Below are positions 44,054 through 53,980 of a DNA stretch of 64,000 nucleotides, piece by piece. The DNA is from CAZADS01 sp964483985 (GTDB lineage Bacteria; Pseudomonadota; Alphaproteobacteria; Thalassobaculales; Thalassobaculaceae), in the NCBI GenBank assembly GCA_964483985.1, contig CAZADS010000060.1:1-64000 (forward strand), given 5' to 3'. Below the pieces are notes generated by a model. It was not told the origin of the DNA, made no database searches, and was given only the letters and a program-made list of their open reading frames with translations. The translations under genes and the position numbers were made by a program. Position 1 is the first letter of the stretch. Each line of letters opens with the position of its first letter.

Positions 44054-44758
44054 TTAACCTTTACCGGTAACAGGAATTATCGCTCCGTTTATACCTCGGG
44101 AATGGTCGGATATTAAAAAAAGCATAACATCAGCAATTTCATCTGCTGAAACCCATCCAATGGGATCAGTATCAGGCATAGCTGACCTATTTTCTGGTGT
44201 ATCTATAACGCTTGGCGCAACCGCATTGACACGGATACCAGTTTGCTTAACTTCACCTGCCAAGCTTTCAGTAAATCGCATTACCATGGATTTTGAACTG
44301 GCGTAAGCCGACACGCCCGGTGGTCCTTTTGAAGCCGCTGTGGCCGCCGTAAGAACCATTGATCCTCGACCCTGTTTTTTCATGGGATTCAATATGGCTT
44401 GGCTAATATGAAATGTAGTTTTCATATTTAAATCCACCATTTTTTCCCACGTGAGATATGAATCTTCATCGACTAAGGAATAGGCGAATCCACCCACCGT
44501 TGAGATTAAGCCGTCTATTTCCCCAAATTTTTCTTGTCCCTTGTCAACAAATTCACGACAGGAATTAGCTTGCGAAAGGTCGATATCCGGAAATAAAGCT
44601 ACGTTATTACTTTCTTGAAACAAATTTTCAAGTTGATTTCCAAACCAGTCGGTAACGATTATCCGCGCCCCGTAACTTAGAGCCCTTTCGGCAACCACTC
44701 TACCTAAGTTTCCAGCAGCGCCAGTAATTAATATTACTTTATTTTCAATACTTTGCAT
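44054..44758 (-). CDS. Short-chain dehydrogenase/reductase
   Basis: A 234-residue classical SDR. Cofactor motif GAAGNLGRV is at residues 13-21 and the catalytic YASSK at about 152-156. The PG-like step in AVAPSVIDTPEN is present. The usual GxxxGxG glycines read GAAGNLG, as in many SDRs. It lies 55 bases upstream of the MDR-MaoC pair in transcription order and probably shares their promoter. Substrate unknown. Confidence 0.85.
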   Translation of the reverse strand: MQSIENKVILITGAAGNLGRVVAERALSYGARIIVTDWFGNQLENLFQESNNVALFPDIDLSQANSCREFVDKGQEKFGEIDGLISTVGGFAYSLVDEDSYLTWEKMVDLNMKTTFHISQAILNPMKKQGRGSMVLTAATAASKGPPGVSAYASSKSMVMRFTESLAGEVKQTGIRVNAVAPSVIDTPENRSAMPDTDPIGWVSADEIADVMLFLISDHSRGINGAIIPVTGKG

Positions 44759-44877
44759 AATGTTTCTTTCATAAACAATGAATAATAAATGAATTCATAT
44801 ACATAAATTTACTTTCAATTTATTATTTAAGATACAAATATACCGGCTAGCCATTAGATAGTGATCGGGATAATATT

Positions 44878-45567
44878 ATGAAACTGATAGACCTCAGTCG
44901 CGAAATACATCATCGGACACCAGCGCATCCTTCCCATCCTCCGGTTATAATGACGGTTTGGAATGACCATAATGAAGTAAAACAGGCTGGGAAAACAACA
45001 TTCACCTCAAAATCCTTAACCCTCTCCTTAAGCGATCACTCAGCAACTCACGTAGATGCTCCATGTCATTTTAATCCATCAGCTGACGCACCGTCTATCG
45101 ATCAAGTACCATTGGAGAACTTTTTCACAGAAGCCATATGTCTCGATTTATCCGATGTTCCATTAAAGCACGAAATTACTATTCAAGAAATGGAAGAAGC
45201 GCTTAAAAGGTCGGGACAGCAGATACAGGAACGGGATACGGTTTTATTATACATGGCGGTTAATGAACGACTTTTCGGGACCCCTGGCTATCTGCATGAC
45301 TTTCCCGGTCTGCACGTTGATGCAGTCCATTGGCTGGCCGATAAAGGTATCATTATGTTTGGTGTAGAAGCCATAAGTCCCGCACCAGAAGGAGAAGCTA
45401 ACTTCAAAGCACATTTAGCTTGCGCTGAAAGAGGCATAACGCATATGGAGTGTCTCACTAATCTTGATCAACTGCTAGACAAAGGACGTTTTCGCTTTAT
45501 CGGATTCCCATTGAGGATTAAAGGTGGAACAGGAAGCCCTATTAGAGCTGTAGCAATGATTGAGTGA
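44878..45567 (+). CDS. Cyclase family/kynurenine-formamidase-like metallohydrolase
   Basis: A 229-residue cyclase-family protein (KynB-like). The metal-binding DHSATHVDAPCHF motif aligns with the HGTHxDxPxH signature of metal-dependent kynurenine formamidases. Such enzymes hydrolyse arylformamides or cyclic amides. No kynurenine pathway gene is nearby. It is divergent from the SDR and converges with only nine bases on HyuB, where a cyclic amide hydrolase would fit. Confidence 0.82.
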   Translation: MKLIDLSREIHHRTPAHPSHPPVIMTVWNDHNEVKQAGKTTFTSKSLTLSLSDHSATHVDAPCHFNPSADAPSIDQVPLENFFTEAICLDLSDVPLKHEITIQEMEEALKRSGQQIQERDTVLLYMAVNERLFGTPGYLHDFPGLHVDAVHWLADKGIIMFGVEAISPAPEGEANFKAHLACAERGITHMECLTNLDQLLDKGRFRFIGFPLRIKGGTGSPIRAVAMIE

Positions 45568-45576
45568 AGACAACAA

Positions 45577-47247
45577 TCATAAATCATCAATACCATATAT
45601 TGTTTTAGCTTGCTCAACACTGACTAAGCCATTTTTCACGTCATTAGCGATACTTTCCCTCTTTCTATTCTTAGGATTACCTAAACCCCCTCCGCCAGGC
45701 ATTTCGATTACCACACAATCGCCCCTTGGAATACTTTGTCGACCTTTACCTTTTAACTCCTTTCCGGATTTTAGAAATATACGTCCAGTAATGCCATTGC
45801 ATCCTCCGTTTCTACCTCGCGGTGGAAAAATCACCCTGTCAAACATTGTGTTTATGGCAAATGGGGCATCTTGAGCATGCGCTATTTCCATAACTTGCCC
45901 TACACCACCCCGGTAAGTACCTGGGCCACCGCTATCCTTACGATACTCTTTCTTCCAAAAGATTAGGGGCGCAATGGTCTCGTTTACCTCGATTGGTGTA
46001 TTTCGAACGCCAGATGGGAACGCTGTGGCACTTAAACCATCTTTAGCGGGCCTAGCACCTGTTCCACCGGAATGAAATGTATTCATAGCAAATGGTGTAG
46101 CGCCACCATAATCTTCCTCTGTTAATCCGTGGCCTCCTAGTAAAACGGGGTTCCAAAGACATGAAGTTCCTTCTGCTGGAACACGTTCTGGAATAATCTG
46201 ATTCAAACAACCAATCACTACGTCTGGAAGCATTTGGCCAATAACATGTCGGGCAGTAACGGCAGCAGGATGTGGTGCGTTTAAAATACAACCCAACGGA
46301 GCTTTAATTTGGACTGGAGCTAATGAGCCGGCATTATTCGGGATTTGGGATCCTATTATACAACGTATTCCAAAGCTAGCATAAGCTTGGGTATACGTAA
46401 CAGGCACATTTATTCCAAAAGTTGAAGCCGGAGAAGTCCCAGTAAAATCCAATTCTATACCTTCCGAACCAATAGTCATTTCGCAAACTAGATCAATCGA
46501 CCGCTCATAACCGTCTATCCGCATGCTGTTTTTAAATTTCCCAAAGGGAAGCTTTTTTATTTCTTTAAGCATTCCTTTGTTAGAGGCCTCAATAATATGA
46601 CGCCCAAGATTTTTCAGTGACGTTAATTTAAATTCTTTCATCATGTCTATTAAACGAATTCCACCCACCTGATTGCAAGCAGCTAAGGAATATAAATCAC
46701 CTTCAACTTCTAACGGATTCCGAACATTTGCTCGAATAATTCCAAATAATGGTTCAGAAAACTTACCTCTTTTAGCCATTGGCATAATTGGTATATTCAA
46801 ACCTTCTTCATAAACTTGTCGACCATCTGGTCCAAAACCTCTTCCTCCAACATCAACTACGTGTGTTGTGCTTGCAAAAAGTGCCACTATGTTTCCATTC
46901 AAGAAAGTCGGGGTGACCACTGTAAAGTCATTGAGGTGTCCGGTTCCTTTCCAAGGATCATTAGTGACATACACGTCCCCTTCTTCCATTATTTCGAGAG
47001 GAAATATTTCGAGGAATGAACCAACTGAAGCGGCCATAGCATTAACATGTCCTGGAGTACCAGTTACGGCTTGCGCTAACATTCGCCCCAAGGGATCAAA
47101 GACACCAGCCGAAATATCACCAGCTTCACGAGCGGCAGTGGAGAATGCCGTTCGGACCAACACCTGTGCCTGTTCTTCCACAACTGACAATAAGCGATTC
47201 CATTGTATTTGCATGTTTATTTGGTCTATAGCGCCAACATTTCGCAT
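45577..47247 (-). CDS. Hydantoinase B/5-oxoprolinase-type subunit HyuB
   Basis: A 556-residue B subunit of the hydantoinase/oxoprolinase family. GHVNAMA near the front and VYVTNDPWKGTGHLNDFTVV are the family landmarks, and GGHGLTEEDYGG appears later. HyuA and HyuB together hydrolyse N-methylhydantoin, hydantoin or 5-oxoproline with ATP, or carboxylate ketones in acetone-carboxylase-like members. GGAGGT precedes the ATG by five bases. It lies 15 bases after hyuA. Confidence 0.9.
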   Translation of the reverse strand: MRNVGAIDQINMQIQWNRLLSVVEEQAQVLVRTAFSTAAREAGDISAGVFDPLGRMLAQAVTGTPGHVNAMAASVGSFLEIFPLEIMEEGDVYVTNDPWKGTGHLNDFTVVTPTFLNGNIVALFASTTHVVDVGGRGFGPDGRQVYEEGLNIPIMPMAKRGKFSEPLFGIIRANVRNPLEVEGDLYSLAACNQVGGIRLIDMMKEFKLTSLKNLGRHIIEASNKGMLKEIKKLPFGKFKNSMRIDGYERSIDLVCEMTIGSEGIELDFTGTSPASTFGINVPVTYTQAYASFGIRCIIGSQIPNNAGSLAPVQIKAPLGCILNAPHPAAVTARHVIGQMLPDVVIGCLNQIIPERVPAEGTSCLWNPVLLGGHGLTEEDYGGATPFAMNTFHSGGTGARPAKDGLSATAFPSGVRNTPIEVNETIAPLIFWKKEYRKDSGGPGTYRGGVGQVMEIAHAQDAPFAINTMFDRVIFPPRGRNGGCNGITGRIFLKSGKELKGKGRQSIPRGDCVVIEMPGGGGLGNPKNRKRESIANDVKNGLVSVEQAKTIYGIDDL

Positions 47248-47262
47248 ACTGCACCTCCAAAT

Positions 47263-49338
47263 TCAGACACCGCGTGTTAAAATCATATGACCTTTTTCAT
47301 GGGTTTCTGCCACATATCCCTTCGATACAATAATAGTCGTTTGATCTTCCATAATCAGGGCTGGACCAGCAATTTGTTGACCCAAAGTGATATTTTCGCG
47401 TCTATAAGTATCTGCCACGATATAACGAGATAAAGATGAATCAAATATCTTGCGTCTACCTACTCCATCCCCTTTTTCTTCTTTACCAGGCATTTTTGAC
47501 GGAGCACCCTGCGGTTTTGGTCCGATTGCAGCAAGCGTCCAACTTAATATCTCTGGCTGTTGCCCTGGAACCGACCGTGTATACAAACGTTGATATTCCG
47601 ACTCAAAGGATTTCCTCAAAGTTTCCGAATCTTCTGGTTGCAGTAATCTGTTGGGAACTGGCACAACAATTTCGTGTCCCTGACCATGGTATCTCATATA
47701 AGCGAATCTTGTTTCAACAATATCATTAGTTCCGGATCCGCTTGCAACAATTCCCCGAGCTTCTTTAGACATTTCAGATAACAAGGAATTCGCCATCGTC
47801 GGATCAAATTGCTCTAGCATCATGTATTGACTGCGCACTACTTCGTATGAAATAGGTGCTCTAAGAAAGCCAATCGCAGAGCCTACTCCAGCCCCTTTTG
47901 GAATAATAATCTTCTTTATACCAAGTTTTTCCGCTAACCTAGCTGCGTGAATCGGTGCCGCACCGCCAAAAGCGATCATCGCACGAGCTGTAATGTCTTT
48001 GCCCCACTCGATAGCATGAACGCGTGCTGCGTTTGCCATATTTTCATCCACGATTTCCGAAATACCGAACGCAGCCATTGTATCAGTTAATTCCAAGCGA
48101 GTTCCCACCCTCTTAATGATCGATGCTATTGCATTTTTGGGTGCTAAGGTAACGGTTCCTCCTGCAAAACGGCTAGGTTCAATCTTCCCTAAAACCAAGT
48201 CAGCATCCGTTACGGTAGGCAAATCACCGCCTTGATCATAACAAGCTGGCCCTGGTACCGCTCCTGCACTCTCGGGACCAACTGATATACGATTCATATC
48301 ATCGACACTGGCTATGGAGCCTCCACCTGCACCAATTTCAACCATTTCTATTGCGGGAATGCGGACCGGTAATCCACTACCTTTTAAATTTCGATATACC
48401 CGTGCGACTTCAAACGTCCTTGTCATTTGCGGTTTATGGCCATCTATCAGGCAAATTTTAGCGGTAGTTCCACCCATATCAAAAGACACAACATTACTAA
48501 CATCGCAATCTTTCGCTATTTCCGCAGCCAATATTGCCCCACCAGCAGGACCGGATTCGATTAATCGGACTGGAAATCGGATTGCAGTGTTAAGATCCGT
48601 CAAACCTCCACCAGAGGTCATTAATAAAAAGGGACAATTAAATCCGTGACTTTTTAAATTCCTATTTAACCGAGTTAAGTATTCGGAAAGCATAGGTTGG
48701 ACATATGCGTTGGCACAAGCGGTAGACTGCCTTTCATATTCCCTGATTTCCGGGCAAACCTCGCTAGATAATGTTATTGATAGTTCCGGATTGTATTTGC
48801 GTATCTCATTAGCTATATGCTGTTCATGAATTGGATTTGCATAAGAATGAATCAATCCAATTGCAACGGATTCGACTTCGTGTTTTTCTAATAACGGCAG
48901 AATTTCGGTAATGGAATGCTGATCTAATTCTATTAGAATCTCACCTCGATAATTTAACCGTTCCTTTACACCCCATCTCAAATACCTAGGAACCAGGGGA
49001 TTAGGTCGGTCAATATTTATATCGTATTGCTCAAACCTGTTTTCCTGGGCCATCTCGAGCGAGTCTCGTAACCCCTCCGTCGTGATTAAAGCGACTTTAG
49101 CACCCTTCCGTTCGATTAATGCATTGGTCGCTAGTGTTGTGCCATGAATTATTAACCCGACTTCATTAACTTTCAAGCCGCATTCGGAAACGGCTTTCTG
49201 AATGCCAGCAATAACGCCCTCTTCTGGCCTTACGGGAGTCGTAAGCACCTTCGCTGTAATTAAACGATCTTCATATTCCAATGCAACGTCGGTAAAAGTG
49301 CCCCCGACGTCCACGGCTAAACGTACACTATCCTTCAC
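47263..49338 (-). CDS. Hydantoinase A/5-oxoprolinase-type subunit HyuA
   Basis: A 691-residue A subunit with an actin-like ATPase fold. DVGGTFTDVAL at the start and SFDMGGTTAKICLIDG in the middle are the two phosphate-binding segments, and GAGGGSIA and GPGPACY-like residues follow (GPACYDQGG). HyuA provides ATP-dependent activation of cyclic amides for HyuB. This makes a second cyclic-amide-opening system besides pxpABC in the same window; which of the two uses 5-oxoproline is not decided by sequence here. Confidence 0.9.
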   Translation of the reverse strand: MKDSVRLAVDVGGTFTDVALEYEDRLITAKVLTTPVRPEEGVIAGIQKAVSECGLKVNEVGLIIHGTTLATNALIERKGAKVALITTEGLRDSLEMAQENRFEQYDINIDRPNPLVPRYLRWGVKERLNYRGEILIELDQHSITEILPLLEKHEVESVAIGLIHSYANPIHEQHIANEIRKYNPELSITLSSEVCPEIREYERQSTACANAYVQPMLSEYLTRLNRNLKSHGFNCPFLLMTSGGGLTDLNTAIRFPVRLIESGPAGGAILAAEIAKDCDVSNVVSFDMGGTTAKICLIDGHKPQMTRTFEVARVYRNLKGSGLPVRIPAIEMVEIGAGGGSIASVDDMNRISVGPESAGAVPGPACYDQGGDLPTVTDADLVLGKIEPSRFAGGTVTLAPKNAIASIIKRVGTRLELTDTMAAFGISEIVDENMANAARVHAIEWGKDITARAMIAFGGAAPIHAARLAEKLGIKKIIIPKGAGVGSAIGFLRAPISYEVVRSQYMMLEQFDPTMANSLLSEMSKEARGIVASGSGTNDIVETRFAYMRYHGQGHEIVVPVPNRLLQPEDSETLRKSFESEYQRLYTRSVPGQQPEILSWTLAAIGPKPQGAPSKMPGKEEKGDGVGRRKIFDSSLSRYIVADTYRRENITLGQQIAGPALIMEDQTTIIVSKGYVAETHEKGHMILTRGV

Positions 49339-49514
49339 CTCTTAATGTCCCCCAAAATTCAAATTTATACTTTTTATTTCCCAAACACACTCTACTCGAT
49401 AAATAAAAATGTATACATCAGGAGAAATTTTATAAGATGGATTATCAACAATCTACTGTCTCCTATACCAATGACAATTCTATCAGGAAGTTTCTAAAAA
49501 CTCGTCCCTACAAT

Positions 49515-52178
49515 TCATTTTTCGTCAAACCGCCAAACACCATCCCAGTCATTGGGAGGTGGTTCCCTACTAAAAGTTAGGACGCGCTCTAAATATATCT
49601 TACTTGGAAGGTCACGTGGATATCTCGCACAGAGTTGCTCAAACAGATCAACCGCCGCGATCCATTCCTTGGATCTATAAAATGCTAGGCCTTTAGCAAA
49701 GCTAGATAATCCCTCTGGATCATCCGCCATCTCAGACGGACCATCTGTTCTAACGACTTCATAAATCACGTCTAATTGATCTTTTCCTTTTACTGCTATT
49801 AGATCAAGTTCTCGAATCGCAATATCTGGCGAGAGAAGATTTTTTGTTGCCTCAGTCACAAGAACCTCAACACCGTAATGTTTAGTTAACCCCTCTACTC
49901 GAGAGGCAAGGTTTACCGAGTCTCCGATAACAGTATATTCCATCCGTTTTGGCGACCCTATGTTCCCGACTACGGCTCTTCCGGAATTAATGCCAATACC
50001 CATCTTTATTTCTGGAAGATCCTTACTTCTCCTTTCTGCATTCATGGCCTCGAGGGAACGGCACATATTTAATGCCGCGCGCACAGAATCATCGGCATCG
50101 GTACTCGCGGGAAAGGGCGTACCAAATATAGCCATGATTGCATCACCAATAAATTTATCCAACACCCCATTTTTGTCAAAAATCTCATCAACCATCCGGG
50201 TAAAATATTCGTTTAGCATTTCGACAATTTCGGTTGCCGTCAGTGCCTCCGAAATGGTAGTGAAACCCCTAATATCTGCGAATAAAACCGAAACCTCTTG
50301 GTCGGTTCCTCCCAACGCATCAAGTCCTCCTTCCATGACCTGATCAACTATATCGGCGGATAAGTAGCGCGACATAGAGGACTTAAGACGCTTCTCATCA
50401 CTGAGATCTTCGAAAGACAACAAAGCACCAATTACAGTCCCGTCCGCGTCAGACAAAGCATCCGTCTTGACATGAGCCGAAACCGTATCACCGATTTTTG
50501 TTGTGAAATCAAAATCCAATGCGATATCCGAACGGGCACTACGGATTACCCGCTCCACCGTTTCTATAATATGGGATTGCCCATCCAAGAATAACTCTCT
50601 TATATTGCGATCGACGGCATCCTCTCCTCCAGCTAATAACGATTTTCCCGCCTCGTTTATCTTAATAATCTTACCATCTGTTTCGACGGTCACAATTGCA
50701 TCACTGGCACTTGCCAAAATATTCTCGTTGTAGTTTTTAACTTGTAAAACTTCATCGAAGAGTTGTGCATTTTCCAATGAAACTGACACTTGGGCAGTAA
50801 ATGCGGTCAATCGCTGCAAATCGCGATTGTTAAAAGCGCCGTCTCTTTTGTTAAGGACCTGAGTAACGCCCACTGAAGCCCCGGATTTTGTAAGAATTGG
50901 GATGCTAAGAATATTTTTAGTGATAAAATCAGTTTTCTTGTCTATTTCCTGGTTAAATCGTGGATCTGTATAGGCTTCGTTGACTTGTATCGGCTCCCCC
51001 GTTTTAAAAACTTGACCTGCAATCCCTTGATTTGCCGGAAACCTGATCTCGCCAGATTCCATTCCCATTGCGTACCTTGACCATAATTCATCCGTTTTTT
51101 TATCATAAAGAAATACAGTAGCACGTTCCGAGCCCAACAGGTCTGCCGCCGATTGCATCAACCGCCCTAGCAGTGCATCCAAGTGAATTTCCCCACTAAG
51201 ATCCTTGGTGACCTCCAACATTTCGAATTCCGATCGCAGACCTTCAATCATCGTATTGAAACCGCGATACAAATCCATATATTCATCTGCTGATACGATC
51301 GTCAATTCGCTTGAGAAATCCCCTCCTTCAACTTTATTCATTACGCCTAACATGTTTGTAACGTGGCTACCTACCTCTCGTGCCATTACTAATGCCGCAC
51401 CCATACCTCCTATCAAACACAATAGTGTTGTAGTCCAAACTGAGATATAAATGCTGGTCTCGATACTCCCACTTCCTATTGCTAAATCGCCTAGTTTTAT
51501 GATTATAGAGCTTGCAAGAAATAATATCGGTAGAGTTGAAACAAAGACGATCAATACTATCAACTTAGCTCTTAGCCCTAATTGAACGACCCTCTCACCC
51601 AATTCTGGCGGATGCGTGCCACCCCGCGGCCAAATTTGCCCTAACAGTCGTTCACAGTATCTCGATACTGAGAAAAATTCGAATAAGGCATGAGCTGGAG
51701 TCGCAAAAACTAAAACAAATCCTAATAAAAAACCTATCTGAATACCTGTGAATTCAATCCCAATTACATGCTCTAGAAACATTATCGTTGCAAAAGCTAC
51801 GATAAAGGAGGTTGGGCCATGGACCGTCAAATTACGTATTACGGATTTCCATGGCAGGTTGAGCAAGCAAACTAATGCATCGACCATTAGTTTCCTGTCC
51901 ACGCTATCCAACTGTTCAGCTGCGAAGTAGCGAGTTAGCGGCGCCACCTGACGTCTAATAACTAAAACATCAACAGTAACGTAAAGCGGCACTACGACAA
52001 AAATCGCTATCATAAACGCTAAAAATTGTTCGATACTGTAAAGTGAATCCGTTCCTAATAAGACAACAAAAGCACCAACCGCAACAATTGAGGCCTTAAT
52101 ATAAAGCCAAACCATATCACGTAAGACCCTAGGCTGCTCTTTGGCATCCTTATTAGATCCAAAGTCAAACCTAGCCAT
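49515..52178 (-). CDS. Membrane class III adenylate cyclase with HAMP, GAF and PAS domains
   Basis: An 887-residue signalling protein. Six hydrophobic segments lie within residues 25-265, followed by a HAMP-like linker at about 265-320, a GAF domain at 330-472, a PAS domain at 485-595, a class III cyclase at 627-805 and a short TPR-like tail at 822-870. The cyclase residues are intact: metal aspartates D635 and D679, adenine-specifying K675 and D753, and N756 and R760. It should make cAMP in response to membrane and cytoplasmic signals. It stands alone, 50 bases from the FadL-like gene. Confidence 0.9.
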   Translation of the reverse strand: MARFDFGSNKDAKEQPRVLRDMVWLYIKASIVAVGAFVVLLGTDSLYSIEQFLAFMIAIFVVVPLYVTVDVLVIRRQVAPLTRYFAAEQLDSVDRKLMVDALVCLLNLPWKSVIRNLTVHGPTSFIVAFATIMFLEHVIGIEFTGIQIGFLLGFVLVFATPAHALFEFFSVSRYCERLLGQIWPRGGTHPPELGERVVQLGLRAKLIVLIVFVSTLPILFLASSIIIKLGDLAIGSGSIETSIYISVWTTTLLCLIGGMGAALVMAREVGSHVTNMLGVMNKVEGGDFSSELTIVSADEYMDLYRGFNTMIEGLRSEFEMLEVTKDLSGEIHLDALLGRLMQSAADLLGSERATVFLYDKKTDELWSRYAMGMESGEIRFPANQGIAGQVFKTGEPIQVNEAYTDPRFNQEIDKKTDFITKNILSIPILTKSGASVGVTQVLNKRDGAFNNRDLQRLTAFTAQVSVSLENAQLFDEVLQVKNYNENILASASDAIVTVETDGKIIKINEAGKSLLAGGEDAVDRNIRELFLDGQSHIIETVERVIRSARSDIALDFDFTTKIGDTVSAHVKTDALSDADGTVIGALLSFEDLSDEKRLKSSMSRYLSADIVDQVMEGGLDALGGTDQEVSVLFADIRGFTTISEALTATEIVEMLNEYFTRMVDEIFDKNGVLDKFIGDAIMAIFGTPFPASTDADDSVRAALNMCRSLEAMNAERRSKDLPEIKMGIGINSGRAVVGNIGSPKRMEYTVIGDSVNLASRVEGLTKHYGVEVLVTEATKNLLSPDIAIRELDLIAVKGKDQLDVIYEVVRTDGPSEMADDPEGLSSFAKGLAFYRSKEWIAAVDLFEQLCARYPRDLPSKIYLERVLTFSREPPPNDWDGVWRFDEK

Positions 52179-52227
52179 TTCGCCTCCTAAATAGAATTGG
52201 ACTTGAGCGCCTCAACACTAATAGTCT

Positions 52228-53571
52228 TCAAAACTTCAACCGAAGACCCACTCCAAGAAAATGCGATGTTACATCGTAATTTCCACGAGTTCTCGATCCG
52301 GTCACAGCCGTTCGGTCTTGGGGGCCATCGGTAAGATTATGAAATTGATAACCGAGATCCAGAATAATCCCCAGTTTATACCTATAAGATGCCCCAATCG
52401 CTATAATTATTCGATCAGCATCTGGAACCGATGGTTCTCTGAAACTATCGCGAACAGGCGACTGCTGGAGTGCTACCCCACCACGTATAATAACTGAATC
52501 AGATGCTTTGTAATCTAAACCAGCAGAAAATTGATATGAATCTCGATAGTCAACTCTAGACACCGAATCTATGGCAAACGGATTTTCAAACTGAATCCGC
52601 GACTCTTTTACAACAGACCAATCAATCCAACCTAGAGTTGCCAAAAGAATAACCCTATCGTTCAAAATATGGGATACTGATAATTCCCCACTTGCTGGAA
52701 AATAAAATTGGCTAGACGCATTACTATTTGTGAAGGCTGGGTCGGTTCCCGTCGCTAACAGAAACCTTTGAACTTCTTCCGGAAACTGATTGCGTGCATG
52801 GCCTTGGCCATCGAATTTCAGCCTAGATCTATAAGCTATGCCAACCCTTGTGGCCTTATTGATATCGTAAAGCGCGCCTAAATTAAAACCCATTGCCCAA
52901 TCATCAATACGCACTCTAGCTAAACCGTCACTTTGCCCGGGGACTAAATCAAAAACCTCATCACATGTTGATCGTCCAAGTGCCACTCCACAAACGCTAC
53001 CAAAATCAACTGCCTGACGTAATTTTTGACGTCCATAGGCAACATTTAGTCCAAAACCAATCGCAACTTTTTCTGATATTTTCCAAGCCGCAGATGGATT
53101 AAAATTAACACCGAAAAGACTAGCGTTGACCAAATCGTATCGACCTATAAATTGAGGATGGTAATCTGTAACAAGGCCGTACTGACTAGTGATGGAGGCA
53201 CCGACCGCAAATTTATCATTTACTGGCATAGCAACATGCATATTAGGGACAAAGGCCGGTGTCCCAGCGTTGCCGCCATTACTTCCTGAAAGTATACTGC
53301 CGTCAAAAAAATTGGAATCAGCAGGTTCAAAAGCAACATCTGGATGTACGTAGGTTCCTCCCAGAATCCATTCTCGACGATTCAGTCGCACTAGACCAGC
53401 CGGGTTCGAATGGTTGATTGACGCATCGCCGGCTAATGCAGCTCCTCCGGCACCGGCACGCCCAAGATCCGATACACTTTCCGCACCTATCTTGTAGCCA
53501 CTGGCTAAACCCGAGGAATACACTACTAAGTTGAACAAAATAAAAATGCTAAGGAAAACAATTGTTTTCAT
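52228..53571 (-). CDS. OmpP1/FadL/TodX-family outer-membrane transporter
   Basis: A 447-residue outer-membrane beta-barrel of the FadL family, which lets hydrophobic compounds such as long-chain fatty acids or aromatics cross the outer membrane. The start is ATG 53571 (MKTIVFLSIFILF), giving a signal peptide cleaved near LASG. The mature N-terminus shows GRAGAGGAALAGDAS and NPAGL, as in FadL. The protein ends with an aromatic residue, LKF, typical of barrels. An ORF start 16 codons earlier adds a segment that would spoil the signal peptide. Confidence 0.9.
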   Translation of the reverse strand: MKTIVFLSIFILFNLVVYSSGLASGYKIGAESVSDLGRAGAGGAALAGDASINHSNPAGLVRLNRREWILGGTYVHPDVAFEPADSNFFDGSILSGSNGGNAGTPAFVPNMHVAMPVNDKFAVGASITSQYGLVTDYHPQFIGRYDLVNASLFGVNFNPSAAWKISEKVAIGFGLNVAYGRQKLRQAVDFGSVCGVALGRSTCDEVFDLVPGQSDGLARVRIDDWAMGFNLGALYDINKATRVGIAYRSRLKFDGQGHARNQFPEEVQRFLLATGTDPAFTNSNASSQFYFPASGELSVSHILNDRVILLATLGWIDWSVVKESRIQFENPFAIDSVSRVDYRDSYQFSAGLDYKASDSVIIRGGVALQQSPVRDSFREPSVPDADRIIIAIGASYRYKLGIILDLGYQFHNLTDGPQDRTAVTGSRTRGNYDVTSHFLGVGLRLKF

Positions 53572-53980
53572 GCATTCAAGACGAAAACGAGTGATAGAGA
53601 TTTTGCAGAAAGGACTCATGGGCTCGAAACGATTTCTCTAAAAGTTGCAAAAATCTTCATATCTACATTCGCTAAACATGCTGTATATATCGACAGTCAG
53701 TCTTATTTTATTATTACAAACATAACCTCAGAAAAGCTCTTTAACAAAATATTCGTCTATTGTAATTTCTTAGTGAAAATCAGAAAACAGAAATTCATTT
53801 ATTTTTCTGCCATCCTAATTTACGAAAATGGTCAATATCCTTGATATTAGTATTGATATAAATTCAAATAATCCACTACAATTGAAACATTGGTCATGGT
53901 CTAAAACAGTTAGATTAACCATAAAAAATTTGATTTAAGGACTAGCATCCTGCTCTATATCACTTAAATGATAAAAAATT
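53572..53980. other. Gap between divergent fadL-like and class II aldolase genes
   Basis: About 409 AT-rich bases with no open frame worth calling. It must contain divergent promoters for both flanking genes. ATATC-CTT-GATAT at about 53839-53851 is a short inverted repeat, and a CAGAAAA/TTTTCTG pair near 53782-53803 could form a weak hairpin. No ribosome-binding site stands out before ATG 53981. Confidence 0.35.

Noticed and set aside
53572..53619. Upstream ATG 53619 for the FadL-like protein
   Set aside because: It would place charged and mixed residues before the signal peptide; ATG 53571 gives a standard signal sequence.
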